A stretch of 64,000 nucleotides of DNA from assembly GCF_009765825.1 (NCBI RefSeq), contig NZ_LMUR01000018.1:961704-1025703 (forward strand). The letters are read 5' to 3'. Shown in pieces: positions 17,407-27,125 of the stretch. The position numbers and the translations under genes were made by a program. Origin of the DNA: Granulicella sp. L60 (GTDB lineage: Bacteria > Acidobacteriota > Terriglobia > Terriglobales > Acidobacteriaceae). How positions within the stretch are numbered: position 1 is the first letter of the stretch; the number at the start of each line of letters is the position of its first letter. The notes under the pieces were generated by a model. The model was not told the DNA's origin. It ran no database searches and was given only the letters and a program-made list of their open reading frames with translations.

Positions 17407-20400
17407 ATGTTTCAGGGTTTGGCGTGCCGCAGGCTGGGCGCGACGGCGAAGAAGACTGGGTGGATGGGCTTGCTGTGGTGCTGTGTCTTTGCGGCTCTGT
17501 GGACGAGCGCATGGGGCCAGACGGCGGTGGATGGGGCGATCAGCGGTTTTGTCGTCGATGTGAGCGGGGCTGCGCTGGCCGGGGCGGCGGTGCAGGTGGA
17601 GAGCGTCGCTACGGGATCGGTGGTGTCGGTAAAGACTGGCGGCAGGGGTGAGTTTCTGGTGGGGAGTTTGCCCGCGGGAGACTATCGGGTGCGGGTGGAG
17701 TACGAGCGCTTTGCGGAGTTGAGGCTGGAGCGGGTGACGGTGGAGGTGGGCGGCGCGACTACGGTGGACGCGAGGATGCGGGTGGGCGGTGTGGTGAACT
17801 CGGTGACCGTGACGGCGCAGGAGCCGGTTGCGACGATCAGCGAGGAGGATCTTTCTTCGGGTGCGATTGAGAGTGTGGTGACTCCGTATGAGATGGAGCG
17901 GCTGCCGGTGAATGGGCGGCGATGGCAGACGTTTGCGCTGTTGATGCCGGGGGTGAATGCGGATCCGGCGGGAGATGGGCTGCTGAGTTTTCGGGGGCTG
18001 GATTCGACGCAGAATAGTAGCCGGGTGGATGGCGGGGATGATGACCAGAGCTTTGGAGGGGTGCCTCGGGGGACGGGGGTGGAGAGTTCGGCTGAGGCGG
18101 AGGATGCGGCGGAGAGCGGCTCTTCGCGCAGGTCGAGCGGAGGGAGCGTGGATGGGGGTGGAGGGTATGGGCGTCATGCGGGGGCTGCTTATACGTTTTC
18201 GCAGGAGGCGGTGAGGGAGTTTCGGGTGAGTGGGCAGAACTACTCGGCATTGTATGGGCATGCGGCGGGTGGGATTGTGACGACGGTGTCGAAGAGTGGG
18301 ACGAATGTGGTGCATGGCACGGGGTTTTATGTGGTGCGATCGAGTGCGCTGGGAGCGACGAATCCGTTTTCGATCTCGACGACGTATGTGGATGGCGCGG
18401 TAACGAGTGAGGCGGTGAAGCCGCATGATTTGAGGCAGCAGTTTGGCGGGAGCCTGGGCGGGGCGGCGGTGCGGGACAGGCTGTTTTACTTTTATGCGTA
18501 CGACCAGCAGGTGCGGGACTTTCCTGCGGTGTCTGCGCCGGAGGATCCTGATTTTTATACGCTGACGGCGACGCAGATGGCGCTGCTGGCCAATCGCGGT
18601 GTGACGCCGGCGAAGGTGAATGCGGCGTTGAACTATCTGGATAGTTTGAGTGGAACGATTCCGCGGCGGCAGGACCAGACGATCAACTTCGGCAAGCTGG
18701 ACTGGAGGGCTGCGTCGAAGCACAGGTTCAGTTTGCAGTATGACCGGGCTAGGTCGAGTTCGCCTTCGGGGGTGAGAACGGCGGCGGTGGTGGATGTGGG
18801 AAGGGCGAGTTTGGGGAGTAGTTTTGCGAAGGTGGATTCGGTGCTGGGGGGATGGTTGTGGCAGCCGGGGTCGCGTGTGAGCAATGAGCTGCGGGTGCAG
18901 TATGGGCGGGATTTGCAGTATGAGGAGGCTGCGGCTCCGCTGCCGCAGGAGCCGGCGGTGGGACCGGGTGGGTATGCGCCGGAGGTGTCGATTGGGCCGG
19001 AGGGATTTACGTTTGGAACATCGTCGTCGCTGGGGCGCACGGCGTATCCGGATGAGAGGAAGTTGCAGCTGCTGGATGTACTGAGTTGGACGCGCGGGCG
19101 GCATCATGTGCAGGTGGGTGCGGATGTGAGCCTGGTGCATGACTTTGTGGAGGGGCTGAATAATACGGAGGGCGCGTTCCACTATGACAGCGGTGTGACG
19201 TCGGGCCATGCGGGCGGTCTGGTGGATTGGGTGACAGACTATACGTTCGATGTGAATGCGTATCCGAACGGCGGGTGTCCTTCGATTACGTCGGCGATTC
19301 ATGAGTTTTGTTTTCGCTCGTTTACGCAGAGCTTTGGGCAGCAGACGGTGAGCTTCGACACGCAGGAGTGGGCGGGGTTTGTGCAAGAGGACTGGAGGCT
19401 GCGGCCGGGACTGACATTGGATGTGGGCGTGCGGTATGAGTATGAGCTTTTGCCGCTGCCGCAACAGCCGAACGCCGGGGTGGATGAGGCGTTTGGGACG
19501 GTTGGCGCGACGGGGGTGTTTCCGGAGGACAGGAATAACGTTGGGCCGCGTGTGGGGTTGGCGTGGCAGCCGTTTGGAAGTAAACGCAGTGTGGTTCGGT
19601 TGGGGTATGGGTTGTTCTATGGGCGGCTGGCGGGTGCGATGATACGGAGTGCGCTGGTGGATACGGCGCTGCCGTCTTCGGCGACGCATGTGCTGATCTT
19701 ACCTACGACGGTTACAGATTGTCCTCAGGCGGCGAACCAGGGGTTTGGATATGCGTGCTCGTATGTGACGACGCCGCCGGCCGCGGTGTCGACGACGACT
19801 TCGGCGACGTTGTTCGATCGTAGGTTTCGGCTGCCGATGGTGCAGCAGGGGAGTTTGACGATAGAGCATGAGTTGGGCGCGGGGATTGTGGCGAGTGCGA
19901 CGTACCTGATGAATCTTGACCGGCAGCTGCCGAACTCGGTGGATATTAATATTGCTCCGGCGACGGTTACAAAAGAGTTTCAGTTGCAGGGTGGGACGAG
20001 TGCGTTTGGGGTGCAGGATGGTGAGACGTTTGTGATTCCGGAGTATACGCAGCGTTTGAATACGAGCTTTGGGACGGTGACGGATATTGTTTCGAACGAC
20101 AATGCGACGTACAACGCGATGGTGGTGGAGGCGCGGAAGAGAGGACGCGGAGGGTTGGAGTTCAGGGCGAGCTGGACTTGGGCGAAGGCGCTGGACTATG
20201 GACAGATGAGTGCGACTCCGAGAGCGAATGCGCAGTTCGATCCGTTCAGCGTAGGGTATGACAGAGGGTTGTCGGGGTTGAACTTTCCGCAGAAGGTGGT
20301 GGCGAGTGCGGTTTGGGAGCCGAGGGTTCGGAGTGATTCGAAGACTTTGAGAACGGTGGCGAATGGGTGGATGGTTGCGCCGCTATTTACGGAGACGAGT

Positions 20401-20820
20401 GGGAGGCCGTACAGCCTGGAGATCTTTGGTGGGACACGGCTGAGCGGAGGGCACGAGAGTATCAACGGCTCGGGTGGGGCGGTGTATCTGCCGACGGTGG
20501 GGAGGAATACGCTGCGGCTGCCGGATTCGGGGCGGGTGGATCTGCGGGTGAGCAGGACGCTGCATGTGACGGAGAGGATGCGAGTGCGGGGGACGGTGGA
20601 GGCGTTCAATCTGACGAACCGTGTGAACTATTCGGCGATTATGCAGAGGGCGTTTCTGGTGGGGACGGAGGTGAATGGGGTGACGCCGCTGGTGTTTCAG
20701 AGTGCGGCGACGGTGGCGGCGGAGGGGTTGAATGTGCAGCCGTTTGGGACGTTCACGGCGGCGTCGGTGGGGCAGTCGCCGGAGCGGCAGGTGCAGGTGG
20801 GGTTGAGGGTGGAGTTTTAG
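17407..20820 (+). CDS. TonB-dependent receptor, Oar-like
   Basis: 1,137 residues. A signal peptide ending AWGQ leads to a carboxypeptidase-regulatory-like domain (about residues 40-125: GAISGFVVDVSGAALAGAAV, LPAGDYRVRVEY), a plug-like segment (LPVNGRRWQTFALLMPG; REFRVSGQNYSALYGHAAGG), and a C-terminal beta barrel ending QVQVGLRVEF with the terminal Phe recognised by the barrel assembly machinery. A Ser/Glu/Gly-rich insertion (about residues 215-258) interrupts the plug. Coding DNA is extremely G-rich. It is an outer-membrane importer of unknown ligand. No SusD-like partner or hydrolase is adjacent; a palindromic element flanks it on each side. Confidence 0.9.
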   Translation: MFQGLACRRLGATAKKTGWMGLLWCCVFAALWTSAWGQTAVDGAISGFVVDVSGAALAGAAVQVESVATGSVVSVKTGGRGEFLVGSLPAGDYRVRVEYERFAELRLERVTVEVGGATTVDARMRVGGVVNSVTVTAQEPVATISEEDLSSGAIESVVTPYEMERLPVNGRRWQTFALLMPGVNADPAGDGLLSFRGLDSTQNSSRVDGGDDDQSFGGVPRGTGVESSAEAEDAAESGSSRRSSGGSVDGGGGYGRHAGAAYTFSQEAVREFRVSGQNYSALYGHAAGGIVTTVSKSGTNVVHGTGFYVVRSSALGATNPFSISTTYVDGAVTSEAVKPHDLRQQFGGSLGGAAVRDRLFYFYAYDQQVRDFPAVSAPEDPDFYTLTATQMALLANRGVTPAKVNAALNYLDSLSGTIPRRQDQTINFGKLDWRAASKHRFSLQYDRARSSSPSGVRTAAVVDVGRASLGSSFAKVDSVLGGWLWQPGSRVSNELRVQYGRDLQYEEAAAPLPQEPAVGPGGYAPEVSIGPEGFTFGTSSSLGRTAYPDERKLQLLDVLSWTRGRHHVQVGADVSLVHDFVEGLNNTEGAFHYDSGVTSGHAGGLVDWVTDYTFDVNAYPNGGCPSITSAIHEFCFRSFTQSFGQQTVSFDTQEWAGFVQEDWRLRPGLTLDVGVRYEYELLPLPQQPNAGVDEAFGTVGATGVFPEDRNNVGPRVGLAWQPFGSKRSVVRLGYGLFYGRLAGAMIRSALVDTALPSSATHVLILPTTVTDCPQAANQGFGYACSYVTTPPAAVSTTTSATLFDRRFRLPMVQQGSLTIEHELGAGIVASATYLMNLDRQLPNSVDINIAPATVTKEFQLQGGTSAFGVQDGETFVIPEYTQRLNTSFGTVTDIVSNDNATYNAMVVEARKRGRGGLEFRASWTWAKALDYGQMSATPRANAQFDPFSVGYDRGLSGLNFPQKVVASAVWEPRVRSDSKTLRTVANGWMVAPLFTETSGRPYSLEIFGGTRLSGGHESINGSGGAVYLPTVGRNTLRLPDSGRVDLRVSRTLHVTERMRVRGTVEAFNLTNRVNYSAIMQRAFLVGTEVNGVTPLVFQSAATVAAEGLNVQPFGTFTAASVGQSPERQVQVGLRVEF

Positions 20821-20825
20821 AGGCG

Positions 20826-20995
20826 ATGTCCTGCCGGACGGGCCCACTGCACGTGGGGTGGGCGTTCTCACGCTTTCTTAAACCTTCGGGTGGGCCTTCC
20901 GTTGGTCGGCAATGATCTCTGTGCTGACCAACGCAGGATCGGTCGAATGGGTGTATCAATCGCGAGGTGATCGTGGCTTGCGCAGGCGCTCGTCT
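20826..20995 (+). repeat. Intergenic palindromic element, copy B (decayed)
   Basis: Starts a few bases after the TonB receptor stop: GATGTCCTGCCGGACGGGCC, then CCTTCGGGTGGGCCTTCCGT and TGGTCGGCAATGATC, paired with GTGCTGACCAACGCAGG. The TCACTTCGTGA arms of the other copies are degenerate here. It separates the receptor from the convergent VOC gene. Confidence 0.65.
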
Positions 20996-20997
20996 TT

Positions 20998-21369
20998 TTA
21001 GTGTTGCGAGAGGGAGAGAGTGTTGCCGTCGGGGTCGCGGAACCAGGCTACCTTTGCGCCGCTGGGAGCGGTCCATACACCGTCGGCGCCTTGCTCGAAG
21101 TAGGGATAGCGCTCGAAGTGGATTCCTTTGGCGGTCATCTCGGCGACGGCGGTGTGGATGTCGGAGACCTGCCAGCCGAGGATGGTGAAGGATGCGGGGG
21201 TGAAGTCGCCGACGCGAACGATGCGGACCATGTTGCCGTTTGCGTCCATGACGATGGCGAAGGTGTCGTCGCTGATGAAGCGGAGGCCGAGTTGCTGTTC
21301 GTAGAAGGTGCGGGCGCGGTCGGCGTCCTGGGTGGGGATGAAGGCGATGAGTGGGTTGTCGGCGATCAT
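20998..21369 (-). CDS. VOC-family (glyoxalase/bleomycin-resistance fold) protein
   Basis: 123 residues forming two beta-alpha-beta-beta-beta modules: ADNPLIAFIPTQDADRARTF then YEQQLGLRF, and later GWQVSDIHTAVAEMTAKGI, ending AWFRDPDGNTLSLSQH. The RDPDGN turn and following strand are hallmarks of the superfamily. Candidate metal ligands are not fully conserved, so it may be a binding protein rather than an isomerase. GAGG lies upstream of ATG 21369. It is cytoplasmic and stands next to the MscS channel gene in the same direction with a 47-bp gap. Confidence 0.85.
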   Translation of the reverse strand: MIADNPLIAFIPTQDADRARTFYEQQLGLRFISDDTFAIVMDANGNMVRIVRVGDFTPASFTILGWQVSDIHTAVAEMTAKGIHFERYPYFEQGADGVWTAPSGAKVAWFRDPDGNTLSLSQH

Positions 21370-21416
21370 GCATTTACCTCGTGGGATGCGAGTGTAGATG
21401 AAGTGTGGGGGTTGGG

Positions 21417-22574
21417 CTAGTGCATGGGTAGTTGATCTGGATTGGAGTCTGGGCGGGAGGCGAAGCGGGTGGTGGGGAAGGTGTTGGGGTAGTTCTGCTG
21501 GATCCATGCGGTCATCTGTTCGCGGACGAGGCAGCGGAGGTCGAAGCTTTCGCTGGAGTTGCGTGAGCTCATGAGGCAGCGGATCTCCATGGAGCGGTCG
21601 GTGAGGTTGGTGACCTGGAGGCCGCAGACGCGCTTGTCCCAGAGCGGCGTGGTCTGGACGATGAGGTTCAGTTGCTGGCGAAGGGCTTCGACGGGGATGG
21701 AGTAGTCGACGTAGAGGAAGGCGGTGCCGAGGATGTCGGAGGACTCGCGGGTCCAGTTGGTGAAGGAGTTTTCGATGAAGTAGCTGAGGGGGACGATGAG
21801 GCGGCGGAGGTCCCAGATTTTGATGACGACGTAGGCGGAGTTGATCTCTTCGATGCGTCCCCACTCGCCCTGGACGACGACGACGTCATCGATGCGGATA
21901 GGTTCGGTGAGGGCGATCTGGAGGCCGGCGAGGAAGTTGGCGGCGGTGGATTTGGCGGCGGTGGCGAGGATGAGGGAGGCGATGCCGGCGGAGGCGAGCA
22001 GGCCGGAGCCATAGTGCCAGATGCGGGGATCGTTGAAGGTCCAGAGGAGGGCGCCCATGTCGATGATGACGACGAAGGAGATGAGCATGCGGCGGAAGAG
22101 TTGGAACTGGGTGTGGACGCGGCGGGCCTGGACGTTGTTTTCGGCGTTGAGATCGTAGCGGCGCAGCATGACGGCCTGGAAGACGTAGATGCAGCCGACA
22201 GCGAACCAGCCGAGCGCGGCGACCATCGCCATCGCAAGGCCCTGGCGGATGTTGGCTTCGAGGCTGTCGGAGAGCTTGGGTATGGCGGGGAGAATGGCGA
22301 TGAGGCAGGTGAGCAGGAATATGGCGCGCGCGGGTTTGCCGAGATAGCGCTGCATGCCCCAGCCGAGGCCTGCGGTCTTTCCTTCTTCGCGACGCAGTAT
22401 GCGGAAGAGGATGTAGTGAATAACGTTCGCGAGGACGATGGCGGTGCAGAACCAGAAGATGGCGGCGAACCAGCCGTGGCGGAAGTGTCCTATGGCAAGC
22501 GTCGATATGCGGGAGTGCGTTAGCTGAGGAACTAGGGATGCGAGTTCGGCGGAGCGAAGGGTCTGTGCGTTCAA
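21417..22574 (-). CDS. Mechanosensitive ion channel of the MscS family
   Basis: 385 residues with four hydrophobic segments (about 35-58, 82-100, 113-135, 155-178), a pore-lining segment GSGLLASAGIASLILATAAK followed by the channel beta domain (LTEPIRIDDVVVVQGEWGRI, EEINSAYVVIKIWD, then RRLIVPLSYFIE). The NFLAGLQIALTEPI and IPLSYF elements are diagnostic. It ends with a cytoplasmic alpha/beta region. It protects the cell from osmotic down-shock. The start is TTG with GGAG about 10 bases upstream. The N-terminal part before the channel core is longer than in minimal MscS. Confidence 0.9.
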   Translation of the reverse strand: MNAQTLRSAELASLVPQLTHSRISTLAIGHFRHGWFAAIFWFCTAIVLANVIHYILFRILRREEGKTAGLGWGMQRYLGKPARAIFLLTCLIAILPAIPKLSDSLEANIRQGLAMAMVAALGWFAVGCIYVFQAVMLRRYDLNAENNVQARRVHTQFQLFRRMLISFVVIIDMGALLWTFNDPRIWHYGSGLLASAGIASLILATAAKSTAANFLAGLQIALTEPIRIDDVVVVQGEWGRIEEINSAYVVIKIWDLRRLIVPLSYFIENSFTNWTRESSDILGTAFLYVDYSIPVEALRQQLNLIVQTTPLWDKRVCGLQVTNLTDRSMEIRCLMSSRNSSESFDLRCLVREQMTAWIQQNYPNTFPTTRFASRPDSNPDQLPMH

Positions 22575-22661
22575 GATGCCAGGTCTCCTGTGACCGTTAG
22601 ATGCGTGAGGGTGGAGACGGTTTGATGTAACGAGTGTCCCGGTTTCTGCTTCTATGGGTGC

Positions 22662-23579
22662 TTATTTCTTTGGGTGCTGCAGCGAGTTGAGGAAGTCGAG
22701 GATGGACTGCTGCAGTGCGATGCGGTGGTCGGAGTAGGAGTGGTCGGTGGGCATGTGGGTTGCGGTGATTTGTGTGCCACCGGCTTTGTGGACCGCGGCG
22801 ACGAAGGCGTCGTTGGAGGGGGCGAGGCCGTCGTCGGAGGTGATGACGAGGATGGGGCGTGTAGTTAGCTTCGGGGCGAGGTTGGGGACGTTCCAGAGTG
22901 TGGCGTTGGTGATGAGGTCTTGTGCGAGGCTCTCGGGGGTGCATCCGGCGAGCGGGGAGATGCCCTCTGCGGCTAGATTCGTGGCGAGGGGATGAAGAGC
23001 GTGGATGCGCTGAGCGGGTGGGATGGGCTGGAGTTTGTCTACACCCATGTCTGCTGCGGAGACGAGGACGACTGCCTTGATGGCGGGATCCTGCGCGGCG
23101 GCGTAGCGTGCGATGAAGCCGCCCATGCTGTGGCCGAAGAGGACGATGTCGTTGGGGTCGGCGCGGAGTTTTTTGGCGTTGACGGGATTGCGCAGGTAGG
23201 CGATGGCGGACTGTGCGTCCTCGATGGAGTGGGTGAAGGAGAAGTTGCCGGGAGAGCCCCAGGAGCCGCGATAGTCGAAGAAGAGGACGTCGTAGCCGTC
23301 GCGGCGGAGGGTCTGGGCGATGTCGAAGTTGCGCTCGTTGCCGGGGAAGCCGTGGAGGAGGATGACGACGGGATGCGGGCCGGGACCTTCGGCCACATAG
23401 ACGAGTGCGTTGAGCAGGGCGCCGTGGCTGGGGAGCTGGAAGGTTTGCATGGCAGCGGGGTTGGCTTTGTCTGGCGTGGGGTCGGCTGCGATGGCCGATG
23501 GAGACTGCTGGGCGTGCATGGAGGGGCAGAGTGGGAAGCAGAAAAGCAGAGCCGCGGCAAGGAGGGGATGGATGCGCAT
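22662..23579 (-). CDS. Exported alpha/beta hydrolase
   Basis: 305 residues. A signal peptide ending SMHAQ precedes the fold: VVILLHGFPGNERNFDI (oxyanion hole), DYRGSWGSPG, nucleophile elbow VLFGHSMGGF (Ser), acid in VITSDDGLAPS, and His in HSYSDHRI. The triad looks complete. The family includes esterases, dipeptidyl-peptidase-like and acyl hydrolases; I cannot choose the substrate. It is intact, unlike the three hydrolases at 4.9-7.4 kb, and is not closely similar to them. It is divergent from mnmG, sharing a 97-bp promoter region. Confidence 0.85.
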   Translation of the reverse strand: MRIHPLLAAALLFCFPLCPSMHAQQSPSAIAADPTPDKANPAAMQTFQLPSHGALLNALVYVAEGPGPHPVVILLHGFPGNERNFDIAQTLRRDGYDVLFFDYRGSWGSPGNFSFTHSIEDAQSAIAYLRNPVNAKKLRADPNDIVLFGHSMGGFIARYAAAQDPAIKAVVLVSAADMGVDKLQPIPPAQRIHALHPLATNLAAEGISPLAGCTPESLAQDLITNATLWNVPNLAPKLTTRPILVITSDDGLAPSNDAFVAAVHKAGGTQITATHMPTDHSYSDHRIALQQSILDFLNSLQHPKK

Positions 23580-23607
23580 GAGTCGATTGTTCTGCGCTGG
23601 GCTTGGA

Positions 23608-23646
23608 TTGTAAAGGTCTGGATTTGTAAAGGTTTGAATTGTAAAG
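23608..23646. repeat. Three direct repeats of TTGTAAAG
   Basis: TTGTAAAG occurs at 23608, 23624 and 23639, that is with 16- and 15-base spacing, in the short divergent region between the hydrolase and mnmG. The spacing is about one and a half helical turns. It may be a regulator binding array or a chance slippage product. Confidence 0.35.
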
Positions 23647-23676
23647 AAGATGCTGCGGAAAGCCTAGAATAGAGGG

Positions 23677-25782
23677 GTGAGCTTTACGGAACAGTTCGAT
23701 GTGGTGGTGGTGGGGGCGGGGCATGCCGGGTGCGAGGCGGCGATGGCTGCGGCGCGGATGGGGCTGCGTACGGCGATCTTTACGCTGAATCTGGATTTGA
23801 TTGCGCAGATGAGTTGTAATCCAGCGATTGGCGGGATTGCGAAGGGACACCTGGTGCGCGAGGTGGATGCGCTGGGCGGGGTGATGGGCGAGGTTGCGGA
23901 TGCGACGGGGATTCAGTTTCGGCTGCTGAATACGTCGCGTGGTCCGGCGGTGTGGTCTCCGCGGGCGCAGTGCGACAAGGCGCTGTACCGCGTGAAGATG
24001 CGCGAGGTGCTGGAGGGGCAGAAGAATCTCTTTATCAAGCAGGCGGAGGTGGTGGACCTGCTGATTGAAGAGGTTGCTACGGTGGAGGAGAGCGGTCGTG
24101 CTTCGCACGATGCACCCCTTAGCGCGATGAAGCTGCGCGAAGATGAGGCACACAGTTATGTAACTGATTCGGTAACTTGTTCTCCTGGCCTTACCGCAGG
24201 CAGAGTTGTTCGTGGGTTGAAGTTGCGGGATGGACGCGTGATTCATGCGGCGGCGACGATTGTTACGACGGGTACGTTTTTGAATGGGCTGATCCATTGC
24301 GGAGAACAGCAGTACACGGCGGGGCGTAGTGGAGAGCCGGCGAGTGTGTTGCTGGGCGAGGCGCTGAAGCGGCTGGGGCTGCGGGAGTGCAGGCTGAAGA
24401 CGGGAACGCCGCCGCGTCTGGATGGGCGGACGATTGACTGGACGCAGTTTCAAGAACAGCCGGGGGATGAAGATCCGACGCCGTTCAGCATGCGGTCGGG
24501 AGTGGCGAAGGGCGGGGCGCTTCCGCTGCGGCAGATCATGTGCCACGTTGCGCATACGACGCCGGAGACGCTGCGGCTGATTCGCGAGAATGTACATCGT
24601 TCGCCGATGTATACGGGACAGATTGAGGCGATTGGGCCGCGATACTGTCCTTCGATTGAAGACAAGATTGTGCGGTTTCCGGAGAAGACGCGGCACCAGT
24701 TTTTTCTGGAGCCGGAGGGTCTGAATACGCACGAGGTTTACATCAATGGCATGAGCACGAGTCTGCCGATGGAGGTGCAGTCGGCGATGGTGCGTTCGAT
24801 TCCGGGACTGGAATATGCAGAGATGCTTCGTCCGGGATATGCGATTGAGTATGACGCGATTGATCCTACGGAGCTGGACCGTTCGCTGCGGGTGAAGTCG
24901 ATTGCAGGGCTTTATCTTGCCGGACAGATTAATGGGACGAGCGGATATGAAGAGGCGGCGTGCCAGGGGTTGATGGCAGGGATTAATGCGGCGCTGGCGG
25001 TGCGGGGTGAAGAGGCGTTTACGCTGGATCGCACGGAGGCTTATACGGGGACGCTGATCGACGATTTGATCAGCAAGGGAACGAATGAGCCGTACCGGAT
25101 GTTTACGTCGCGGGCGGAGTTTCGACTTCACCTGAGGATCGATAATGCGGATCGGCGGCTGACTCCGCATGGACGACGGCTGGGGCTGATCGATGATGCG
25201 GCGTGGGCGGAGTATGAGGCGAAGCAGGCTCGGGCAGAGGCGTTTGAGAGGCTGTTGCAGACGGCGCGGGTGCGGGCGGAGGAGTTGCCGGCGGAGCTGC
25301 TGGCGAGGTTGGATGGTGATGCGGCGGGAGTGAGTGGGCAGACGTTTGCGCAGTTTTTGAAGCGGCCTGAGGTTCCGGTGGAGGAGATGGCGCTGCTGCT
25401 TCGGGATCGGCTGGCAGTTGGTGATGGGGCGCTGAAGGAGTGGGTGGAGGCGATGGATGGCGCGCGTGTTGCTGGCGGCTCGAGGCTGCCTGCGTGGGTG
25501 AGGAATGAGATGAAGACGGTGGAGACGGAGATCAAGTACTCGGGGTATCTGGACCAGCAGCGCCGCTCGATTGAGAAGATGCGGAAGTCGGAGAGGCGGG
25601 GGATTCCTGCGTGGTTCGAGTACAGCGCGGTGAGCGGGCTTTCGAGCGAGATGAAGGAGACGCTGTCGCGGGTGCGGCCGCAGACGCTGGGACAGGCGAG
25701 TCGGATCTCTGGGGTTACGCCGGCGGCGGTGAGTTTGATTCTGATTTATATCGAGATACAGGGACGAGACAGGGTGGCTTAG
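23677..25782 (+). CDS. mnmG: tRNA uridine-5-carboxymethylaminomethyl modification enzyme MnmG (GidA)
   Basis: 701 residues, about 70 more than the common length. FAD-binding [13 protein letters not shown] at the N-terminus, the family signatures [21 protein letters not shown] and [20 protein letters not shown] in two overlapping runs, and a C-terminal helical domain for MnmE binding ([11 protein letters not shown]). With MnmE it installs the cmnm5 group on wobble U34 of tRNAs. Residues about 134-175 ([18 protein letters not shown]... [13 protein letters not shown]) look like an in-frame insertion between conserved strands. The start is GTG. mnmE is not in the window; rsmG, its frequent neighbour, is 13 kb away. 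Confidence 0.96.
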   Translation: MSFTEQFDVVVVGAGHAGCEAAMAAARMGLRTAIFTLNLDLIAQMSCNPAIGGIAKGHLVREVDALGGVMGEVADATGIQFRLLNTSRGPAVWSPRAQCDKALYRVKMREVLEGQKNLFIKQAEVVDLLIEEVATVEESGRASHDAPLSAMKLREDEAHSYVTDSVTCSPGLTAGRVVRGLKLRDGRVIHAAATIVTTGTFLNGLIHCGEQQYTAGRSGEPASVLLGEALKRLGLRECRLKTGTPPRLDGRTIDWTQFQEQPGDEDPTPFSMRSGVAKGGALPLRQIMCHVAHTTPETLRLIRENVHRSPMYTGQIEAIGPRYCPSIEDKIVRFPEKTRHQFFLEPEGLNTHEVYINGMSTSLPMEVQSAMVRSIPGLEYAEMLRPGYAIEYDAIDPTELDRSLRVKSIAGLYLAGQINGTSGYEEAACQGLMAGINAALAVRGEEAFTLDRTEAYTGTLIDDLISKGTNEPYRMFTSRAEFRLHLRIDNADRRLTPHGRRLGLIDDAAWAEYEAKQARAEAFERLLQTARVRAEELPAELLARLDGDAAGVSGQTFAQFLKRPEVPVEEMALLLRDRLAVGDGALKEWVEAMDGARVAGGSRLPAWVRNEMKTVETEIKYSGYLDQQRRSIEKMRKSERRGIPAWFEYSAVSGLSSEMKETLSRVRPQTLGQASRISGVTPAAVSLILIYIEIQGRDRVA

Positions 25783-25859
25783 TACGCTGCGGGCGGCAAG
25801 TTTGTGTGATATGTATCCGATCGGGCGATTTTGACGTCCAATGCTGTGTAGGAATGGAG

Positions 25860-26576
25860 ATGGCTATGTCAGCTGGGATGAGGTCGGGACTGTTTGTATT
25901 GGGTGTGGTGGCGCTGGGTGTGGTGCTGTTGGCTGGCGGGAGGAAGATGATGATGGGAACGGTGATGGGTGCGGAGAGAAAAGAGCCGCTTCCGGCTCCT
26001 ACGCTGGATGAGCCGAGTTCGTCGTCCACGCATGAGACGGCGGTGTTTGCGGGTGGATGCTTCTGGGGTGTGCAGACGGTGTTTCAGCGGGTGAAGGGGG
26101 TTACGGCGACGACTGCGGGCTACTCGGGCGGGTCGGCTTCTACTGCTACCTATGATCAGGTTTCTTCGGAGAGGACGGGTCATGCGGAGTCGGTGAAGGT
26201 TGTGTTCAATCCTTCGAAGATCAGCTATGGCACGCTGCTTCGGATCTTCTTTTCGGTGGTGCACGATCCTACGCAGATGAATCGTCAGGGGCCGGATGTG
26301 GGCACGTCGTATCGCTCGGTGATCTTTTTTACGAGTCCTGAGCAGGAGAAGATTGCGAAGGCGTACATTGCGCAGCTCGACGGAGAGCATGCTTTTGCAA
26401 AGCCGATTGTGACTGAGGTTGTTCCGCTGAAGGCGTTCTACGACGGCGAGGACTATCACCAGGACTATGCGGAGAAGAATCCGAACAATCCTTATATCCA
26501 GATCTGCGATGTGCCTAAGACAAAGGCGTTGATGGCGCAGTTTCCGGATCTGTTTCAGGACTACAAGCACAAGTAA
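25860..26576 (+). CDS. msrA: Peptide methionine sulfoxide reductase MsrA, membrane-anchored or exported
   Basis: About 238 residues. An N-terminal hydrophobic segment (LFVLGVVALGVVLLAGG) and a linker precede the MsrA domain: FAGGCFWGVQTVF with catalytic Cys about 67, then GYSGGSASTATYDQVSS, GHAESVKVVFNPSKISYGTL and YHQDYAEKNPNNPY. It reduces methionine-S-sulfoxide in proteins; the leader suggests action outside the cytoplasm. No cleavable lipobox is evident. Start candidates ATG 25854, 25860 and 25866 are close together; AGGA or GGAG fits the latter two. It follows mnmG by 77 bases. Confidence 0.93.
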   Translation: MAMSAGMRSGLFVLGVVALGVVLLAGGRKMMMGTVMGAERKEPLPAPTLDEPSSSSTHETAVFAGGCFWGVQTVFQRVKGVTATTAGYSGGSASTATYDQVSSERTGHAESVKVVFNPSKISYGTLLRIFFSVVHDPTQMNRQGPDVGTSYRSVIFFTSPEQEKIAKAYIAQLDGEHAFAKPIVTEVVPLKAFYDGEDYHQDYAEKNPNNPYIQICDVPKTKALMAQFPDLFQDYKHK

Positions 26577-26600
26577 ATTGCAGTGGGTCTTTCGGCAGAC

Positions 26601-26900
26601 TTACTGGGAGACCTCGCCCTCGGGCTCGTCGGTCGGGTTGTCGATCTCGGCCTGGAAGCCTTCGAGCAGGCGCTCGAGGAAGACGTCGGTGTCGGCACCT
26701 TGGTTCTGAAGCTCGTGGGCGTGGGCGATGTGGCGTGCGAGGTCGGCGAGAACGATTCCCCAGGCGAAAGGATCTTCCCAGGCGCCGCTGCGGATGCTGA
26801 CGTGTTGCGACTGCTCGGCGATCCAGACTCGGAGAACCTCGAAGGAGGCTTTGTCGCGTTGCGCGGCTGAGGGGATGCTTAGGACTTTCTCTGAACCCAT
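26601..26900 (-). CDS. DUF5076-type small protein
   Basis: 99 residues containing EVLRVWIAEQSQHVSIRSGA then WEDPFAWGIVLADLARHIAH, the core I associate with the DUF5076 family of proteobacteria and acidobacteria, followed by a variable acidic tail. No known activity. AGGAG lies 6 bases before ATG 26900. It is convergent with msrA (24-bp gap) and divergent from dnaB. No signal peptide or membrane segment. Confidence 0.75.
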   Translation of the reverse strand: MGSEKVLSIPSAAQRDKASFEVLRVWIAEQSQHVSIRSGAWEDPFAWGIVLADLARHIAHAHELQNQGADTDVFLERLLEGFQAEIDNPTDEPEGEVSQ

Positions 26901-27061
26901 CTTGGCTCCTGTGCGACTTAAACTAGGACTTCCTCAATAGCCTATAACGACTTGCCTGACGGGATGGAAACCGGCGTTTGCGGAGAGCGTGGACTGGGAG
27001 CATCTGGTACGGTTCTCCCTGCGCGGGCGTGGGTATGTACGGCGTAGACTGTTGCTACAGG

Positions 27062-27078
27062 ATCCACAGAATCCACAG
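27062..27078. promoter_or_regulatory. Tandem ATCCACAG repeat upstream of dnaB
   Basis: ATCCACAG is repeated at 27062-27069 and 27071-27078, one base apart, about 50 bp before the dnaB start. ATCCACA is the last seven bases of the DnaA box TTATCCACA, but the leading TT is missing from both. It may mark DnaA-linked control of dnaB, or coincidence. Confidence 0.25.
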
Positions 27079-27125
27079 GTTCACCCGCTTTCCGCAGGGT
27101 GAACTTCTGTAAGGTAAGAATTCCA

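Noticed and set aside
17233..19689. Open frame of 818 codons on the minus strand
   Set aside because: It is antisense to the TonB receptor, rich in Arg/His/Pro/Ser, and has no domain. It arises from the extreme G-richness of the opposite coding strand.
22597..25170. Open frame of 857 codons on the minus strand
   Set aside because: Antisense to mnmG and in another frame of the hydrolase; low-complexity Arg/His/Pro composition and no recognisable domain.
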